This document shows positions 28,281 through 37,938 of a stretch of 64,000 nucleotides of DNA, piece by piece (positions within the stretch are counted from its first letter, which is position 1; the number at the start of each line of letters is the position of its first letter). The notes below the pieces were generated by a model. The model ran no database searches, had not been told where the DNA came from, and saw nothing but the letters and a program-made list of their open reading frames with translations. The translations under genes and the position numbers were made by a program. The stretch lies in assembly GCF_000017185.1 (NCBI RefSeq), contig NC_009635.1, positions 1,387,189-1,451,188 of the forward strand, read 5' to 3'. This DNA comes from Methanococcus aeolicus Nankai-3 (GTDB lineage Archaea; AGJL01; Methanococci; Methanococcales; Methanococcaceae).

Positions 28281-28652
28281 ATGAATTTGATTATTGATTT
28301 ACAGCTTGCATCTTTCATAACAGCAGGAATTTTAACCATTATTGGATTATATGGTGTTTTCTTTGTAGATAATGTTGTAAAAAAAGTAATAGCTTTATCG
28401 GTGCTGGGTAATGGTATAAATTTAACCCTCATAGCAATGAGTTATAAAATGGGCGGGATTGTCCCTATAAAGGTTCCAGATATGGAATTAGAATTATTCT
28501 CTCAAACCGCAGTATATCCTTTGGCACATGCTCTTGTTCTCACAAACATTGTAATTGGTGCCTCTATGCTTGCCATTATGTTGTCTTTATCTATTGTGTT
28601 ATATAAAAAATATAAAACACTTAAAGGTTCCGTTTTACTAGGAGAGGATTAA
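28281..28652 (+). CDS. ehbE: Energy-converting hydrogenase B subunit E (NuoK/MrpC-like)
   Basis: A 123-residue membrane protein with three hydrophobic helices and the NuoK/MnhC pattern GLYGVFFVDNVVKKVIALSVLGNGINLTLI, plus PLAHALVLTNIVIGAS. In Ehb it is part of the ion-translocating membrane arm. The longer open frame upstream to 28152 is discarded because ATG 28281 follows TTGGTGATTTT. It is the first gene of the nine-gene ehb unit; Ehb uses ion-motive force to reduce ferredoxin with H2 for CO2 assimilation. Confidence 0.85.
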   Translation: MNLIIDLQLASFITAGILTIIGLYGVFFVDNVVKKVIALSVLGNGINLTLIAMSYKMGGIVPIKVPDMELELFSQTAVYPLAHALVLTNIVIGASMLAIMLSLSIVLYKKYKTLKGSVLLGED

Positions 28653-28806
28653 AGTTATTTAAATTATAGTTATTTTGTGGTTATACTATTATCATTATTA
28701 TTCATATTATTAATCTATTAATCTATTATGTCTTAGTCAATTGGCAGATATAGCAAATTAGCATATTCATCATGAACTACTATTATTAAGTATATGCGGT
28801 GAAATT

Positions 28807-30252
28807 ATGAATTTACTTCCTTTAATTGTGGTGTATCCCCTCATTCTTGCAATAATATTTAATTTTCTATATAAAAATAGATTTATAAAAATATTTGTAT
28901 TATTAACGGCAATTTCCTTATTGACACTTCCGTTTTTAGGGGATTTTGGTACATATTTTTTCTCAAATCATGGAGTTATAAATGGGTTGGTATCAGGAAT
29001 ATCTTATATATATAATCCTGCAAAACAGGTTATGGTATTTACATTGATGTTAATTGCTTCCCTTGTTCTTATATCAATGGCAGGAGAGAAAAAACTAAAC
29101 GGATTAATTGCTTCCCTTGTATTGATGGGTCTTGCCAGTGTTTCTGCAATACTTCTCGCCGATGACCTGTTTAATATATATGTATTTTATGAAATTGCAG
29201 CAATTGCTCAAACAGGACTTGTTATAGCATCAGGAACAGAATCAGCATATAAATCAGCCTTTAAATATATGATTGTGGGCACTGTGGCAGGTTCTTTGTT
29301 GTTGTTGGGTATTGCATTCTTACTTTCGGCAACTGGAACGCTGAATATAACAGATATGCATAATTATTTGGCAAATAATCCAGCAACTCCCCCAATATAC
29401 GGTGGTTTGTTGATGCTAATAATCGGACTTGGGTATGGTAGTGGCCTTCCACCCTTTCATACAGTTAAAGCTGATATGTATGCAAAGGCAAAGCCATTTA
29501 TTTCTGCAATACTTCAAACATACTCTAAATTTATACTTGTGGCAATGATGCTTGCCATATTTAAATTATTTGGAGGACTTTCTTACTTTGCACCAACACA
29601 AGGAATAATCATGGCCCTTTCAATATTTGCAATGGTATTTGGTGTAGTTATGGCATTATTACAAAGTGATTATAAAAAATTACTATCTTACCATGCCATA
29701 AGTCAAGGTGGATATGTTGCAGCAGGTCTTGCAATAGGAACTCCTCTTGGTATTGTAGCAGGAATTTTCCATGCTATTAACCATGTTATCTATAAAAGTG
29801 CGTTATTTTTGGGGGCTCACCTTGTAGCACAAAAAAAGTCTAATAATTTATCAAAACTCGGGGGACTACTTCCAGTTATGCCAGTGGTAGCTTTTATGAT
29901 ATTATGTGCAAAATTGGCAATTAGTGGAGTTCCACCATTTAATGGATTTCAAAGTAAAATATTATTGGCACAATCCGCCATGGCTGTAAATATGCCTGAA
30001 CTTGCCATAATTATGATATTTGTAAGTATTGGGACATTTGTTTCAATGATGAAGGCATTTTATTTGATATTCTTAAAACCTTGTAGCGAAGAACAGCTTA
30101 ATGAATATAAAAATACCAAAGTCTCAAAATATTCCATATTTTCCCTTGCAATATTGACAATTTTATGTGTGATTTTGGGAATATATCCTGACATAGTAAT
30201 TAATCAAATAACGCCTTATGCAACTGAAATCGGGAGAATTTGGAGTTTATAA
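28807..30252 (+). CDS. ehbF: Energy-converting hydrogenase B subunit F (NuoN/MrpD-like)
   Basis: A 481-residue polytopic protein of the proton-conducting membrane transporter family (NuoL/M/N, MrpA/D), with about 14 hydrophobic helices. Conserved charged residues in helices are visible in YEIAAIAQTGLV, FHTVKADMYAKAKPF and SYHAISQGGYVAAGL, the last being the classical lysine/histidine helix. It forms an ion channel in the membrane arm. The ATG at 28807 follows GCGGTGAAATT. A 154-bp A+T-rich gap separates it from ehbE. Confidence 0.9.
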   Translation: MNLLPLIVVYPLILAIIFNFLYKNRFIKIFVLLTAISLLTLPFLGDFGTYFFSNHGVINGLVSGISYIYNPAKQVMVFTLMLIASLVLISMAGEKKLNGLIASLVLMGLASVSAILLADDLFNIYVFYEIAAIAQTGLVIASGTESAYKSAFKYMIVGTVAGSLLLLGIAFLLSATGTLNITDMHNYLANNPATPPIYGGLLMLIIGLGYGSGLPPFHTVKADMYAKAKPFISAILQTYSKFILVAMMLAIFKLFGGLSYFAPTQGIIMALSIFAMVFGVVMALLQSDYKKLLSYHAISQGGYVAAGLAIGTPLGIVAGIFHAINHVIYKSALFLGAHLVAQKKSNNLSKLGGLLPVMPVVAFMILCAKLAISGVPPFNGFQSKILLAQSAMAVNMPELAIIMIFVSIGTFVSMMKAFYLIFLKPCSEEQLNEYKNTKVSKYSIFSLAILTILCVILGIYPDIVINQITPYATEIGRIWSL

Positions 30253-30329
30253 TTTGATTAATATATATTAATTAATATTATTATGATTATTACTATTATT
30301 AATTTTATTTTTAATTATTGGTGTTATTT

Positions 30330-30638
30330 ATGAAATATGACGAATTTCAAAAAACAATGGAACAAAAGAAACACGGGGACGGAATATCTGTTGGAGCTGG
30401 TTTAACTGGCGAATTAACACTATATGGTAGTTTGGTAATGTGTTTTATATTATTATTTAGGGTATATAGTGAGGTATTATTTGCATTTATGGGAGTTTCG
30501 ATAATTGGATTGGGTCTTTCGGTCATGCCACTATTATTTAAATTTGATAAAGAAAACTCAAACTCAATAAATATGCAAATGTTTTGGATTTCAATATTTA
30601 CGGGATTACTGTCCGTAATTATATTCTTTGCTAAATAA
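30330..30638 (+). CDS. ehbG: Energy-converting hydrogenase B subunit G
   Basis: A 102-residue protein with a soluble charged N-terminus (MKYDEFQKTMEQKKHGDG) followed by two or three hydrophobic helices (LYGSLVMCFILLFRVYSEVL; LLSVIIFFAK). The assignment rests mainly on position between EhbF and EhbHI. ATG 30330 follows TTGGTGTTATTT; the GTG at 30318 overlaps that ribosome binding site. Confidence 0.7.
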   Translation: MKYDEFQKTMEQKKHGDGISVGAGLTGELTLYGSLVMCFILLFRVYSEVLFAFMGVSIIGLGLSVMPLLFKFDKENSNSINMQMFWISIFTGLLSVIIFFAK

Positions 30639-30687
30639 CACATTATATTATAGTACATTAATTGCATTGCATCATATTGGTGATATT

Positions 30688-31506
30688 ATGGATAATAATA
30701 TGAGTAGAGAAGTTGCCGTTGGATTGTCATTTATGTTTTTTGGCACTGCAATACTTTATTCTTTATATGGATTGAGTGTATCGGAGGGAGTAAATGCTAT
30801 TTATTTGAGTAGTAGCAATTACATAATTCCAAATTTAGTTAGTGCTGTGTTATTTGATTGGAGAAGTTTTGATACTTTGGGAGAATGTTTAATATTGGTA
30901 AATTCTGTAATTGTGGTTGGAATGGTATTTGGTAGGGGATTATTTAGTTTAGAATTCCTTAAAGAAGCATATGGTAAAAAACAAGATAATAAAGAACAGC
31001 AAAAACAGGAAGAAGAATTTGAAAAAACTCATACTATTGATTATGGATTTACTCCATTAATCAAAGTTTTGGCAATGCCCATGAGTATTATATTAATGGT
31101 ATTGGGCGTAATCGTGATATTGGGGGGGCATATAACTCCAGGAGGAGGATTTCAGGGTGGAGCACTAATTGCTGCGGCATATATTCTTGCAATATTGGGA
31201 TATGGAACAAAAAATTGCCCTATAAATTTCAGCCATCATTATTTAGAAAGTCTTGAAACATTCGGAGCTCTTGCATTTATGATATTGGGATTAGTTGGAA
31301 TGGTAATTTCAGGTTCTTATCTGTTTAATTTCAATGAATTATTTGGAATGAATATATTCCCATCACCTGCAGGGCTTGAATCTGTTGGAATAATTCCATA
31401 TCTAAATACTGCTGTTGGTTTAAAGGTATTAGCTGGATTATCTACTATTACATTTCTATTAACTGGTGAAAAAGTTATTTTGGGCAATATTAAGGACGAT
31501 AATTAG
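30688..31506 (+). CDS. Energy-converting hydrogenase B subunit HI (MbhE-like plus MrpB-like fusion)
   Basis: A 272-residue protein that joins two modules. The N-terminal part has PNLVSAVLFDWRSFDTLGE, as in MbhE and the C-terminal portion of MrpA; the C-terminal part has VIVILGGHITPGGGFQGGAL, as in MrpB/MnhB. A charged linker (KKQDNKEQQKQEEEFEKTH) separates them. Nine genes here cover ten expected letters (E-M and O), consistent with a fused EhbH-EhbI, as I recall from M. maripaludis. ATG 30688 follows TTGGTGATATT. Confidence 0.8.
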   Translation: MDNNMSREVAVGLSFMFFGTAILYSLYGLSVSEGVNAIYLSSSNYIIPNLVSAVLFDWRSFDTLGECLILVNSVIVVGMVFGRGLFSLEFLKEAYGKKQDNKEQQKQEEEFEKTHTIDYGFTPLIKVLAMPMSIILMVLGVIVILGGHITPGGGFQGGALIAAAYILAILGYGTKNCPINFSHHYLESLETFGALAFMILGLVGMVISGSYLFNFNELFGMNIFPSPAGLESVGIIPYLNTAVGLKVLAGLSTITFLLTGEKVILGNIKDDN

Positions 31507-31602
31507 ACATATTACAATAAAAATAATTAAAATTGATAAAATAATAAGATAATAAATATAAAATAATAAAATAAGGTTTAATAATATACATATGGTGATA
31601 AT

Positions 31603-31851
31603 ATGTTAGTTTTTCCAGTTATTACCTTTAACACTATCTTTTTATCTCTTATCGGGGCATTTGTTGGAGTGTTGTTGGGTATAAAAATAAATGCAAAATT
31701 AAATTTATTATTTTATGTTGTGGTTGGTGTGGGTGTAGCATATTTACTTGGAGCATTTCCATATTATGAGCTCCCTATGTCATTTTCATTTTTGCTATCT
31801 TTGGGCGGATTATTAATTGGGGCTTTGATAAATAGAATATTTAAAAAGTGA
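31603..31851 (+). CDS. ehbJ: Energy-converting hydrogenase B subunit J
   Basis: An 82-residue membrane protein with three hydrophobic segments (VITFNTIFLSLIGAFVGVLL; LFYVVVGVGVAYLLGAFPYY; SFLLSLGGLLIGALI). Identity is by position in the operon. ATG 31603 is preceded by GGTGATAAT. Its stop (31849-31851) overlaps the ribosome binding site of ehbK, indicating tight coupling. Confidence 0.7.
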   Translation: MLVFPVITFNTIFLSLIGAFVGVLLGIKINAKLNLLFYVVVGVGVAYLLGAFPYYELPMSFSFLLSLGGLLIGALINRIFKK

Positions 31852-31855
31852 TATT

Positions 31856-33364
31856 ATGATAATAACAGATGTGGAAAATTGTCGGGCTATGGATAAATGC
31901 AAAAAATGTTCATTTGAACAGGAATCAAAATGTATGAATGTATGTCCTACTAATGCTATAAAACTTATAGACAATAAAGCCTTTTCATGCATAACTTGCG
32001 GAATGTGTGCTAAAAACTGCCCAAACAATGCTATAAAAAAGAATGAGTTTGGGGGTTATTATGTGGATAGAGTTAGATGCAATGGCTGTGGAACATGTGA
32101 AAAGGTATGTCCTGTTAAAATAATTAAAATGAAAAAATGGATAATCAAAGAAAAAAATGGAATGGAAAGAAGCGTATATTATCCAGATGGAATATGTGTG
32201 ATGTGTGGATTATGTGTGGAGGCCTGCGAACATAATGCCAGAATGTATTTTGAGATTAATGATTTAAAAAGTGCAAAAAATAGGCTAATGGCTGAAAGAT
32301 ATTTAAAAATATTTGGGACATCTTCTTTTTCTTCGCAGACAGAACAGAAAACCCCTCAAATTCAATTATTGAAATCCACAACAATAGAAAAAGGAAATAT
32401 TAATAGAATGTTCAGGACTTCAATAGAAATTGATGCCGAAAAATGCAGGGACTGTGGAAAATGTATATTTTTATGTCCTAAAAATACCATATTGGAAAAA
32501 GAAGAAGTTGATGGATGCACAGGCTGTAATATTTGTAAAGATTATTGTCCAGTTGATGCAATAGATAAAGGTGCTGTAAATTACAATAAATGTATATTAT
32601 GTAATAACTGCATAATAAAATGTCCAAAAGATGCCTTAAAAATTGAGAATTACAAGGTAATTAAAATAAAAGAGGACATACCAACCACTCCACTAAAACA
32701 CTGTATCAACTGCGGATTATGCGCTGATAAATGTCCTAATAATGCTTTAAAATTAGTAGATGGTAAAATATATTATAATCCAGAAGACTGCCTATTATGC
32801 AATGTTTGTGTAAAAATATGCCCTAATGAAGTAAGAATCAATAAAGAAACATGCATTGATGGGGGTTGTGTATTATGTGGTATATGTGTGAAAGAATGTC
32901 CAGAAGATGCCATTGAAATAAAGGAGCTCCCCAAATTTGAAGTAATTAATGACGACAATTGTATAGCTTGTGGAACTTGTTCTACCGTTTGCCCAAATAA
33001 TGCAATAGTTGTAAAAATTAATAAATTTAAAAATAAATTAAGTCCTAAAATATTACGGGAAGTAATTTTCAATAATGATTGTGTAATGTGCGAAAACTGT
33101 GCCATACACTGCCCAAGAGATATAATACCAAATACCACAGGATATAAAAAAATAGTTGACAAAGCAAATTCATTTATAAGGACCGATTTAAATTATTGTG
33201 TATTTTGTGGATTATGCAATAAAATTTGTCCGCAACAGGCAATAGATGAAGGAAAAATAAACTTAAATGATTGTGAATATTGTTCAGCATGCGTAAATAT
33301 CTGCCCTGCTCATGCCATATCAATATACCGAGATTGGAAAACAGAAAAAGAAACAGAACAATAA
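31856..33364 (+). CDS. ehbK: Polyferredoxin EhbK
   Basis: A 502-residue electron-transfer protein made almost entirely of ferredoxin repeats. By eye it has 14 CxxCxxCxxxC-type motifs (for example CITCGMCAKNCP, CVFCGLCNKICP); the first is variant, with a longer spacing between the second and third cysteine. This would hold about 14 [4Fe-4S] clusters wiring the hydrogenase to ferredoxin-using oxidoreductases. Between motifs 4 and 5 is a Ser/Thr/Gln-rich linker. ATG 31856 lies four bases after ehbJ. Confidence 0.92.
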   Translation: MIITDVENCRAMDKCKKCSFEQESKCMNVCPTNAIKLIDNKAFSCITCGMCAKNCPNNAIKKNEFGGYYVDRVRCNGCGTCEKVCPVKIIKMKKWIIKEKNGMERSVYYPDGICVMCGLCVEACEHNARMYFEINDLKSAKNRLMAERYLKIFGTSSFSSQTEQKTPQIQLLKSTTIEKGNINRMFRTSIEIDAEKCRDCGKCIFLCPKNTILEKEEVDGCTGCNICKDYCPVDAIDKGAVNYNKCILCNNCIIKCPKDALKIENYKVIKIKEDIPTTPLKHCINCGLCADKCPNNALKLVDGKIYYNPEDCLLCNVCVKICPNEVRINKETCIDGGCVLCGICVKECPEDAIEIKELPKFEVINDDNCIACGTCSTVCPNNAIVVKINKFKNKLSPKILREVIFNNDCVMCENCAIHCPRDIIPNTTGYKKIVDKANSFIRTDLNYCVFCGLCNKICPQQAIDEGKINLNDCEYCSACVNICPAHAISIYRDWKTEKETEQ

Positions 33365-33390
33365 AAAATAAAAATTATAAAGTGATTGTT

Positions 33391-33921
33391 ATGGAAAGTC
33401 CATCATTAAAAAATTTTGCAAGAATTATAGTATCGGGCATATACGAAAATCTCGAAAGAGTGGTATTTGGAACAGATAGTTATACTTCTGTTGAAATGAC
33501 AAATAATATTTTATCTGGGGTGGAGCTCCCAAACATGGTATTTAAAGAATTATGTATTGGATGCGAAGGTTGTGCAAATATTTGCCCCACAAAAGCCATA
33601 GAAATGGTAGAAACTGAACCTGTTCAATTAACTAAAACATACACTAAAAATAGTATTCCTAAAATAGATGCCGAACAATGTGTTTTCTGCCTATACTGCA
33701 ATGATTTTTGCCCTGTGTTCTCGGTGTTTAATGAAATATCGCCAATACATCCCAGACATGTCGGAGATTATAATGAAGACGGAACGCTATCTGTGGCCGT
33801 AGATTTAAAAAAATTGTTGGAAAGACCAGTGGATATTCCAGAGGAACAACTTAAAAAAATATCAACTATTCTTTCTGTAAATCTTTCAAAAATGGTTAAA
33901 TCGGAAAAAAACAACGAATAA
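33391..33921 (+). CDS. ehbL: Ferredoxin-domain subunit EhbL
   Basis: A 176-residue protein with two [4Fe-4S] motifs, CIGCEGCANICP and CVFCLYCNDFCPVF, an arrangement like the NuoI/MbhN-type subunit that bridges the small subunit to the electron partner. The start is ATG 33391 after AAGTGATTGTT; the upstream-extended frame overlaps ehbK and is not coding. The C-terminal 50 residues are helical and charged. Confidence 0.85.
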   Translation: MESPSLKNFARIIVSGIYENLERVVFGTDSYTSVEMTNNILSGVELPNMVFKELCIGCEGCANICPTKAIEMVETEPVQLTKTYTKNSIPKIDAEQCVFCLYCNDFCPVFSVFNEISPIHPRHVGDYNEDGTLSVAVDLKKLLERPVDIPEEQLKKISTILSVNLSKMVKSEKNNE

Positions 33922-34019
33922 CTATTATACATATATTATTTTAATATTTAATGGTCATATTTGATATTGTATTAAAAATAATAGAAATAATAATAAAATA
34001 AAAATAAAGGAGGTGCGTT

Positions 34020-34460
34020 ATGATAGAAAAAACTGCCCGTAAAAAAAATATACATATTATGGTGGCATACACAGGAGGCTGTAATGGCTGTGATATAGAT
34101 ATTGTAAATTGTGTTTTGTCTCCATTTTATGATGCCGAACAATACAATGTATTTTTAACATGGAATCCCAGGGAGGCAGATATTTTATTGGTTAGTGGCT
34201 GTGTAACAAAGGTAATGACAGAACCCCTTAAAGAAATATATGAGGCAATACCTGAACCAAAGGCAGTAGTTGCAGTAGGTTGCTGTGCCTTGATGGGTGG
34301 AGTATATGCTAATATCGGGGGAGATTTGGGAACTTCTGATTTCATAGACGGGCCTGTTAAAAATATAATTCCTGTTGATATAAATGTTCCGGGCTGTTCT
34401 CCAAGACCAGAGGACATAATACAGGGAATAGTTCAAGCTTTACCGAAGATTTTAGAATAA
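34020..34460 (+). CDS. ehbM: Energy-converting hydrogenase B small subunit
   Basis: A 146-residue NuoB/small-subunit homologue holding the proximal [4Fe-4S] cluster: [32 protein letters not shown] and [12 protein letters not shown] give the four ligands. It has an unusually strong ribosome binding site, AAAGGAGGTGC. The partner large subunit (EhbN) is not encoded in this window, in line with the split ehb loci of Methanococcus. Confidence 0.92.
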   Translation: MIEKTARKKNIHIMVAYTGGCNGCDIDIVNCVLSPFYDAEQYNVFLTWNPREADILLVSGCVTKVMTEPLKEIYEAIPEPKAVVAVGCCALMGGVYANIGGDLGTSDFIDGPVKNIIPVDINVPGCSPRPEDIIQGIVQALPKILE

Positions 34461-34496
34461 TATGGGAAAATATATTTAGTGAATATTGGTGATTTT

Positions 34497-35495
34497 ATGA
34501 TTGCTTATAATATGTCATATCTTTATGGAATAGAATTAATACTGTCAATAGTAGGAATTCCATTAATAGCTTTTGCTGTATCTACGCTAATTCCCGGAAT
34601 TCAAAGGAAGATTCAAGCACGAATTCAGCAAAGAAAAGGACCTTCAATATTATCGCCGGGTTTTTGGGCATTGTTTAAGTTTTTGGCAAAGAAAAACAAA
34701 GAACCACATAGTATTATGCCAAAATTGTATAAATTTATGCCTGTTGTTAGTTTTGTTGTTATTTGGTGTCTTCTTGCATCCACTACAATACCAAATATGG
34801 GGGTATTGTCAAATGTGATAGTTTTAGCTGGACTGTTAAAAATAGAGGAATTAGTATATATTGTGATGGGCTCATTATCCAGCTCTGTAATGGGGATTAG
34901 GATGCCGTTTATTGATGATTGTAAGGGGGCAAAATCATTAAGTGCGGTAAAAATGACATTAGAACAGTTGGGAGCAGTTAGGGCATTTAAACTTATATCT
35001 GTTGGTTCATTTCCTTTTTATGTGGCTGTAATGATTCCATTTATTCAGCAAAAAAGTATATATCTTGATTCGATTTCTGGACAAAATATATTATTCACTG
35101 TTGGGGGATTGCTTGGAGCTATTGCATATTTTGTGGGTTTTATGATTATGATAAAAGATTATCCGTTTTCAATTATGCACACTAAGGCAGATGTAATTGA
35201 AGGTCCAACAATGGAATATTCTGGAACTTATAGGGCAATTTATTTATCTGTAAAGGAGCTCCTTATGATTACTCTGGGAAGTTTATTTGCTACGCTGTAT
35301 TTGGGCATTTATCCAGATGTAAATAATCCTATTACTATAATAATGAATTTTGCCGTTGCCTTTGTGTTTCCAATATTGGGTGCTGTTATAAGTGCTTTTA
35401 CACCAGTATTAACATTTAGGCAGGTTTATCCAATATCATTATATACAACCATTATAGCCTTTGTGGGAGTTATATTGGCCTTAATGGGAATTTAA
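34497..35495 (+). CDS. ehbO: Energy-converting hydrogenase B subunit O (NuoH/HycD-like)
   Basis: A 332-residue membrane protein with eight or so helices. The NuoH signatures PGIQRKIQARIQQRKGPSIL (quinone-site region in complex I) and a second conserved block, MHTKADVIEGPTMEYSGTYR, are present. It anchors the hydrogenase small and large subunits to the membrane. ATG 34497 follows TTGGTGATTTT. It is the last gene of the operon; a T-rich tract and a GGAGCTCC octamer follow. Confidence 0.92.
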   Translation: MIAYNMSYLYGIELILSIVGIPLIAFAVSTLIPGIQRKIQARIQQRKGPSILSPGFWALFKFLAKKNKEPHSIMPKLYKFMPVVSFVVIWCLLASTTIPNMGVLSNVIVLAGLLKIEELVYIVMGSLSSSVMGIRMPFIDDCKGAKSLSAVKMTLEQLGAVRAFKLISVGSFPFYVAVMIPFIQQKSIYLDSISGQNILFTVGGLLGAIAYFVGFMIMIKDYPFSIMHTKADVIEGPTMEYSGTYRAIYLSVKELLMITLGSLFATLYLGIYPDVNNPITIIMNFAVAFVFPILGAVISAFTPVLTFRQVYPISLYTTIIAFVGVILALMGI

Positions 35496-35520
35496 TTTAT
35501 TTTTTTATATATTTTATATG

Positions 35521-35528
35521 GGAGCTCC
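35521..35528. repeat. GGAGCTCC octamer in non-coding DNA
   Basis: One of the few copies of the over-represented palindrome that lies between genes, here in the 49-bp gap between the convergent ehbO and rfcL. It extends to GGGAGCTCCC and could form a short hairpin, but the coding copies show that this is not its general role. Confidence 0.8.
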
Positions 35529-35544
35529 CAAAAAATTTATAAAA

Positions 35545-36969
35545 TTAGAAAAATGATTCCAATGTCATTTGTTTTTTAGGTTCTTTTTTCTCTGATTTTT
35601 GTTTTTCTATTTGTTTTTTAGGTTCTTTAACTTCTTCTTTTTTTGGAGTTTCTTTAATTTCTTTAATCTTTTTAGTGGTATTTTTGGTTTTATTTTCTTT
35701 TCCTTTTTTATTATTGGTTTTTTTATCATCTCCCTTCATTAATTTAATTATTTTTTTGGCAATTGTTTTGTTTGTTAAATATTCAATATCTTCTTTTGTA
35801 AATTCGTAAAATTCGCATAATTTTGCCCCCATTTCGGCATCATTTTTTAAAATATATTCTAAATATAAAATATCCTCCCGCGCCCTTCTTTTTGATACAT
35901 GAGATTTTAAACTTATTTTTTCAAGCACTTTATTCACTGCCCCCCGTTTTCCCTTACTTCTTGACATTTTTGTAAATATTGTAGGTCTCATATATGAAAA
36001 AAATCCCCTATATTTTTCATCTTTTGCCAATGATACTCCTGCACTCATTAATGCCGAAGCATATCTCCAAAGCCCATAATACTGCCTTTTATACACTCTG
36101 CCTAAAAATATATCTGCTTTTGATAAATTATCATATGCTAAACATATTTCTTTTCCTTTTTTATATTCTCTTGGCACATTTTCGGCTATCCATTCCTGAA
36201 CCGTTCCTATATCCTCTTTTAAATCTCGTGTAGCTTCTAATGATATATCGTAGTGGGTAGTTTTAAATATAATTCTTATGGCATCAAAAATACTTTTATC
36301 TGTGTCTCTGTCAGGGAGCTCCCTTACATTATCTTCATCGAAAGTATTCCCCATAGCAAGAGATTCCAAGTCGTTAATGGCACTTCTAACATCTCCCCCT
36401 GCATGTTTTGCTATAATTTTTAATATTTTGTCATCTACTTCAAAGCCTTCTTTTAAAGATATTCTCCGCAATACTGGAACAATGGAATTTGTATGAACTG
36501 AACCGATTTTTACAATATTACATACGGTTCTTAAAGACATCAAAGATGGTTTATATATATCATTTGCAGTTAAAATTATTGGATTTTTTGCATTTTTTAT
36601 TATTTTTATTATTTCGCTAACTCCTCCCCTGTCACTGTTTCCAGAAAGTCCGTCAACTTCATCTAATACTATTAATACTCTTTTACCTGTTATGGATTTT
36701 GAGGAAGAGGCACCGCCCACAATTTGGCGGATTATATCTTTATTTCTTTTATCACTTGCATTTAATTCAATTAATTCAAATCCATAATCATTTGCAAGGG
36801 CATTAGTAAGTGTGGTTTTACCACATCCTGGCGGACCAACCAATAAAACAGGTTTTGGGATTTCATTATGCAATATTTCTTCTATCCAGTTTTTTAGTTC
36901 TTCTTTAATTTTATTATTTCCAACAATTTCTGACATTGTTTTTGGTCGGTATTTTTCAACCCAATTCAT
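35545..36969 (-). CDS. rfcL: Replication factor C large subunit
   Basis: A 474-residue clamp-loader ATPase. The N-terminal WVEKYRPKTMSEIVGN, Walker A VGPPGCGKTT, and Walker B VLIVLDEVDGL are standard. A long lysine/glutamate-rich tail ends in QMTLESFF, a typical PIP-box for binding PCNA. It works with RfcS, not encoded here, to load PCNA at primer ends. ATG 36969 follows GGTGATTTA. Confidence 0.97.
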   Translation of the reverse strand: MNWVEKYRPKTMSEIVGNNKIKEELKNWIEEILHNEIPKPVLLVGPPGCGKTTLTNALANDYGFELIELNASDKRNKDIIRQIVGGASSSKSITGKRVLIVLDEVDGLSGNSDRGGVSEIIKIIKNAKNPIILTANDIYKPSLMSLRTVCNIVKIGSVHTNSIVPVLRRISLKEGFEVDDKILKIIAKHAGGDVRSAINDLESLAMGNTFDEDNVRELPDRDTDKSIFDAIRIIFKTTHYDISLEATRDLKEDIGTVQEWIAENVPREYKKGKEICLAYDNLSKADIFLGRVYKRQYYGLWRYASALMSAGVSLAKDEKYRGFFSYMRPTIFTKMSRSKGKRGAVNKVLEKISLKSHVSKRRAREDILYLEYILKNDAEMGAKLCEFYEFTKEDIEYLTNKTIAKKIIKLMKGDDKKTNNKKGKENKTKNTTKKIKEIKETPKKEEVKEPKKQIEKQKSEKKEPKKQMTLESFF

Positions 36970-36986
36970 TAAATCACCATTTATTG

Positions 36987-37138
36987 TAGTATGTTCAAAA
37001 AATTGTTTTTGAATGCCATAATAGTTTTTATCGTTTTATATCGTTTTATATCATTAAATAACTCTACTGTATATTTGGCATATGTAGTGTAAAGTTAGCC
37101 AAAAATTACCAAATCAAAGATGCTCATGAATATACTAT
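36987..37138. repeat. TIR intergenic element between rfcL and an HTH gene
   Basis: Begins TAGTATGTTCAAAAAATTG, identical over 19 bases to the copy at 14369. It ends with AAATCAAAGATGCTCATGAATATACTATA, a near match to the right end of the copy at 7105. About 152 bp; contains TATCGTTTTA twice near 37030-37050. It fills the divergent promoter region. Confidence 0.65.
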
Positions 37139-37257
37139 ATATGCTAAATCCCAACATAAAATATTAATAATATATATTATATTTATATAAGATGTGTGGA
37201 AATATATACTATGATTTCAGAAGGAGATTATTGAATTTTCTCCCAAAGGTCGAAAAT

Positions 37258-37572
37258 ATGGAGCAAAATAAACAAAATAATAACAGTAATATAAATATTG
37301 ATTTTTGGACATTTTTAGAACAATGCTATAATAATAATGTAAAAATAGATTTAGGGCATTTAAAAATTTTAACTGCATTATTGCATTCTAACTCTAATTA
37401 TGTATCGGGGGAATATTTAAAAAAATGTATTGATAGAGATAGCAGGGGTGCAGTCCATAAACGGATAAGGGATTTGAAAATATTGGGATTTGAAATAGTT
37501 ACAAAATCGGGTAATTTTGGAGGGTATAAACTTATAAAAATTCCCGAATGGTTTAAACTAAGTGGATATTAA
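37258..37572 (+). CDS. BirA-type HTH domain protein
   Basis: A 104-residue protein: a low-complexity Asn/Gln start, then an HTH that matches the N-terminal domain of biotin operon repressors (LKILTALLHSNSNYVSGEYL, DSRGAVHKRIRDLKILGFEI, GGYKLIKIP). There is no biotin ligase domain, so it is a free-standing DNA-binding module or regulator. A TATA-like TTTATATA at 37177-37184 places the transcript start near 37205, so ATG 37258 (after AAAGGTCG) is preferred to the ATG at 37192. Confidence 0.75.
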   Translation: MEQNKQNNNSNINIDFWTFLEQCYNNNVKIDLGHLKILTALLHSNSNYVSGEYLKKCIDRDSRGAVHKRIRDLKILGFEIVTKSGNFGGYKLIKIPEWFKLSGY

Positions 37573-37632
37573 TAATGGAGTATAATAATTTAAATATATA
37601 TAATTAAATACAATAAAACAGATAATCAAAAA

Positions 37633-37938
37633 TTAATCAAAAATCTTTTTTATATATGGTTCAAATGGAATTATTTCATCTCTTTTACGAGGACTTATTG
37701 AAGCTATTTTTAATATCTTTTTTTCAGGAGATATTCCAATAGTTAAAGTTCCAGGTGTTAAGGTGATGCTTGATGCAAGTAAAACTTGACCCATTAAACT
37801 ATTTATTTTTGTGTCTATTTCTATAATTTCAGGGTTTATATCTCCATTTAAGCTTCTTTTTATTACATCAATCCAAGCTTCCGCCAACGCCTTTATAAAT
37901 ACAATAGAATAACCAAAAATGCCGAAAACACTAGCCAT
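37633..37938 (-). CDS. MnhE/MrpE-like subunit, candidate EhbA
   Basis: A 101-residue protein with an N-terminal hydrophobic helix and the MrpE-type sequence [21 protein letters not shown], preceded by AWIDVIKRS. In the Ehb complex, subunit A is the MrpE-like one, and no other MrpE homologue occurs in the window, so this orphan 2 kb from the ehb operon is a good EhbA candidate. The start is ATG 37938 after TTGGTGAAATAT. It converges with the HTH gene. Confidence 0.72.
   Translation of the reverse strand: MASVFGIFGYSIVFIKALAEAWIDVIKRSLNGDINPEIIEIDTKINSLMGQVLLASSITLTPGTLTIGISPEKKILKIASISPRKRDEIIPFEPYIKKIFD

Noticed and set aside
31856-33364. Misassembly of repeated ferredoxin motifs in ehbK
   Set aside because: Each motif differs in sequence and spacing, and the frame stays open, so this is a true polyferredoxin.
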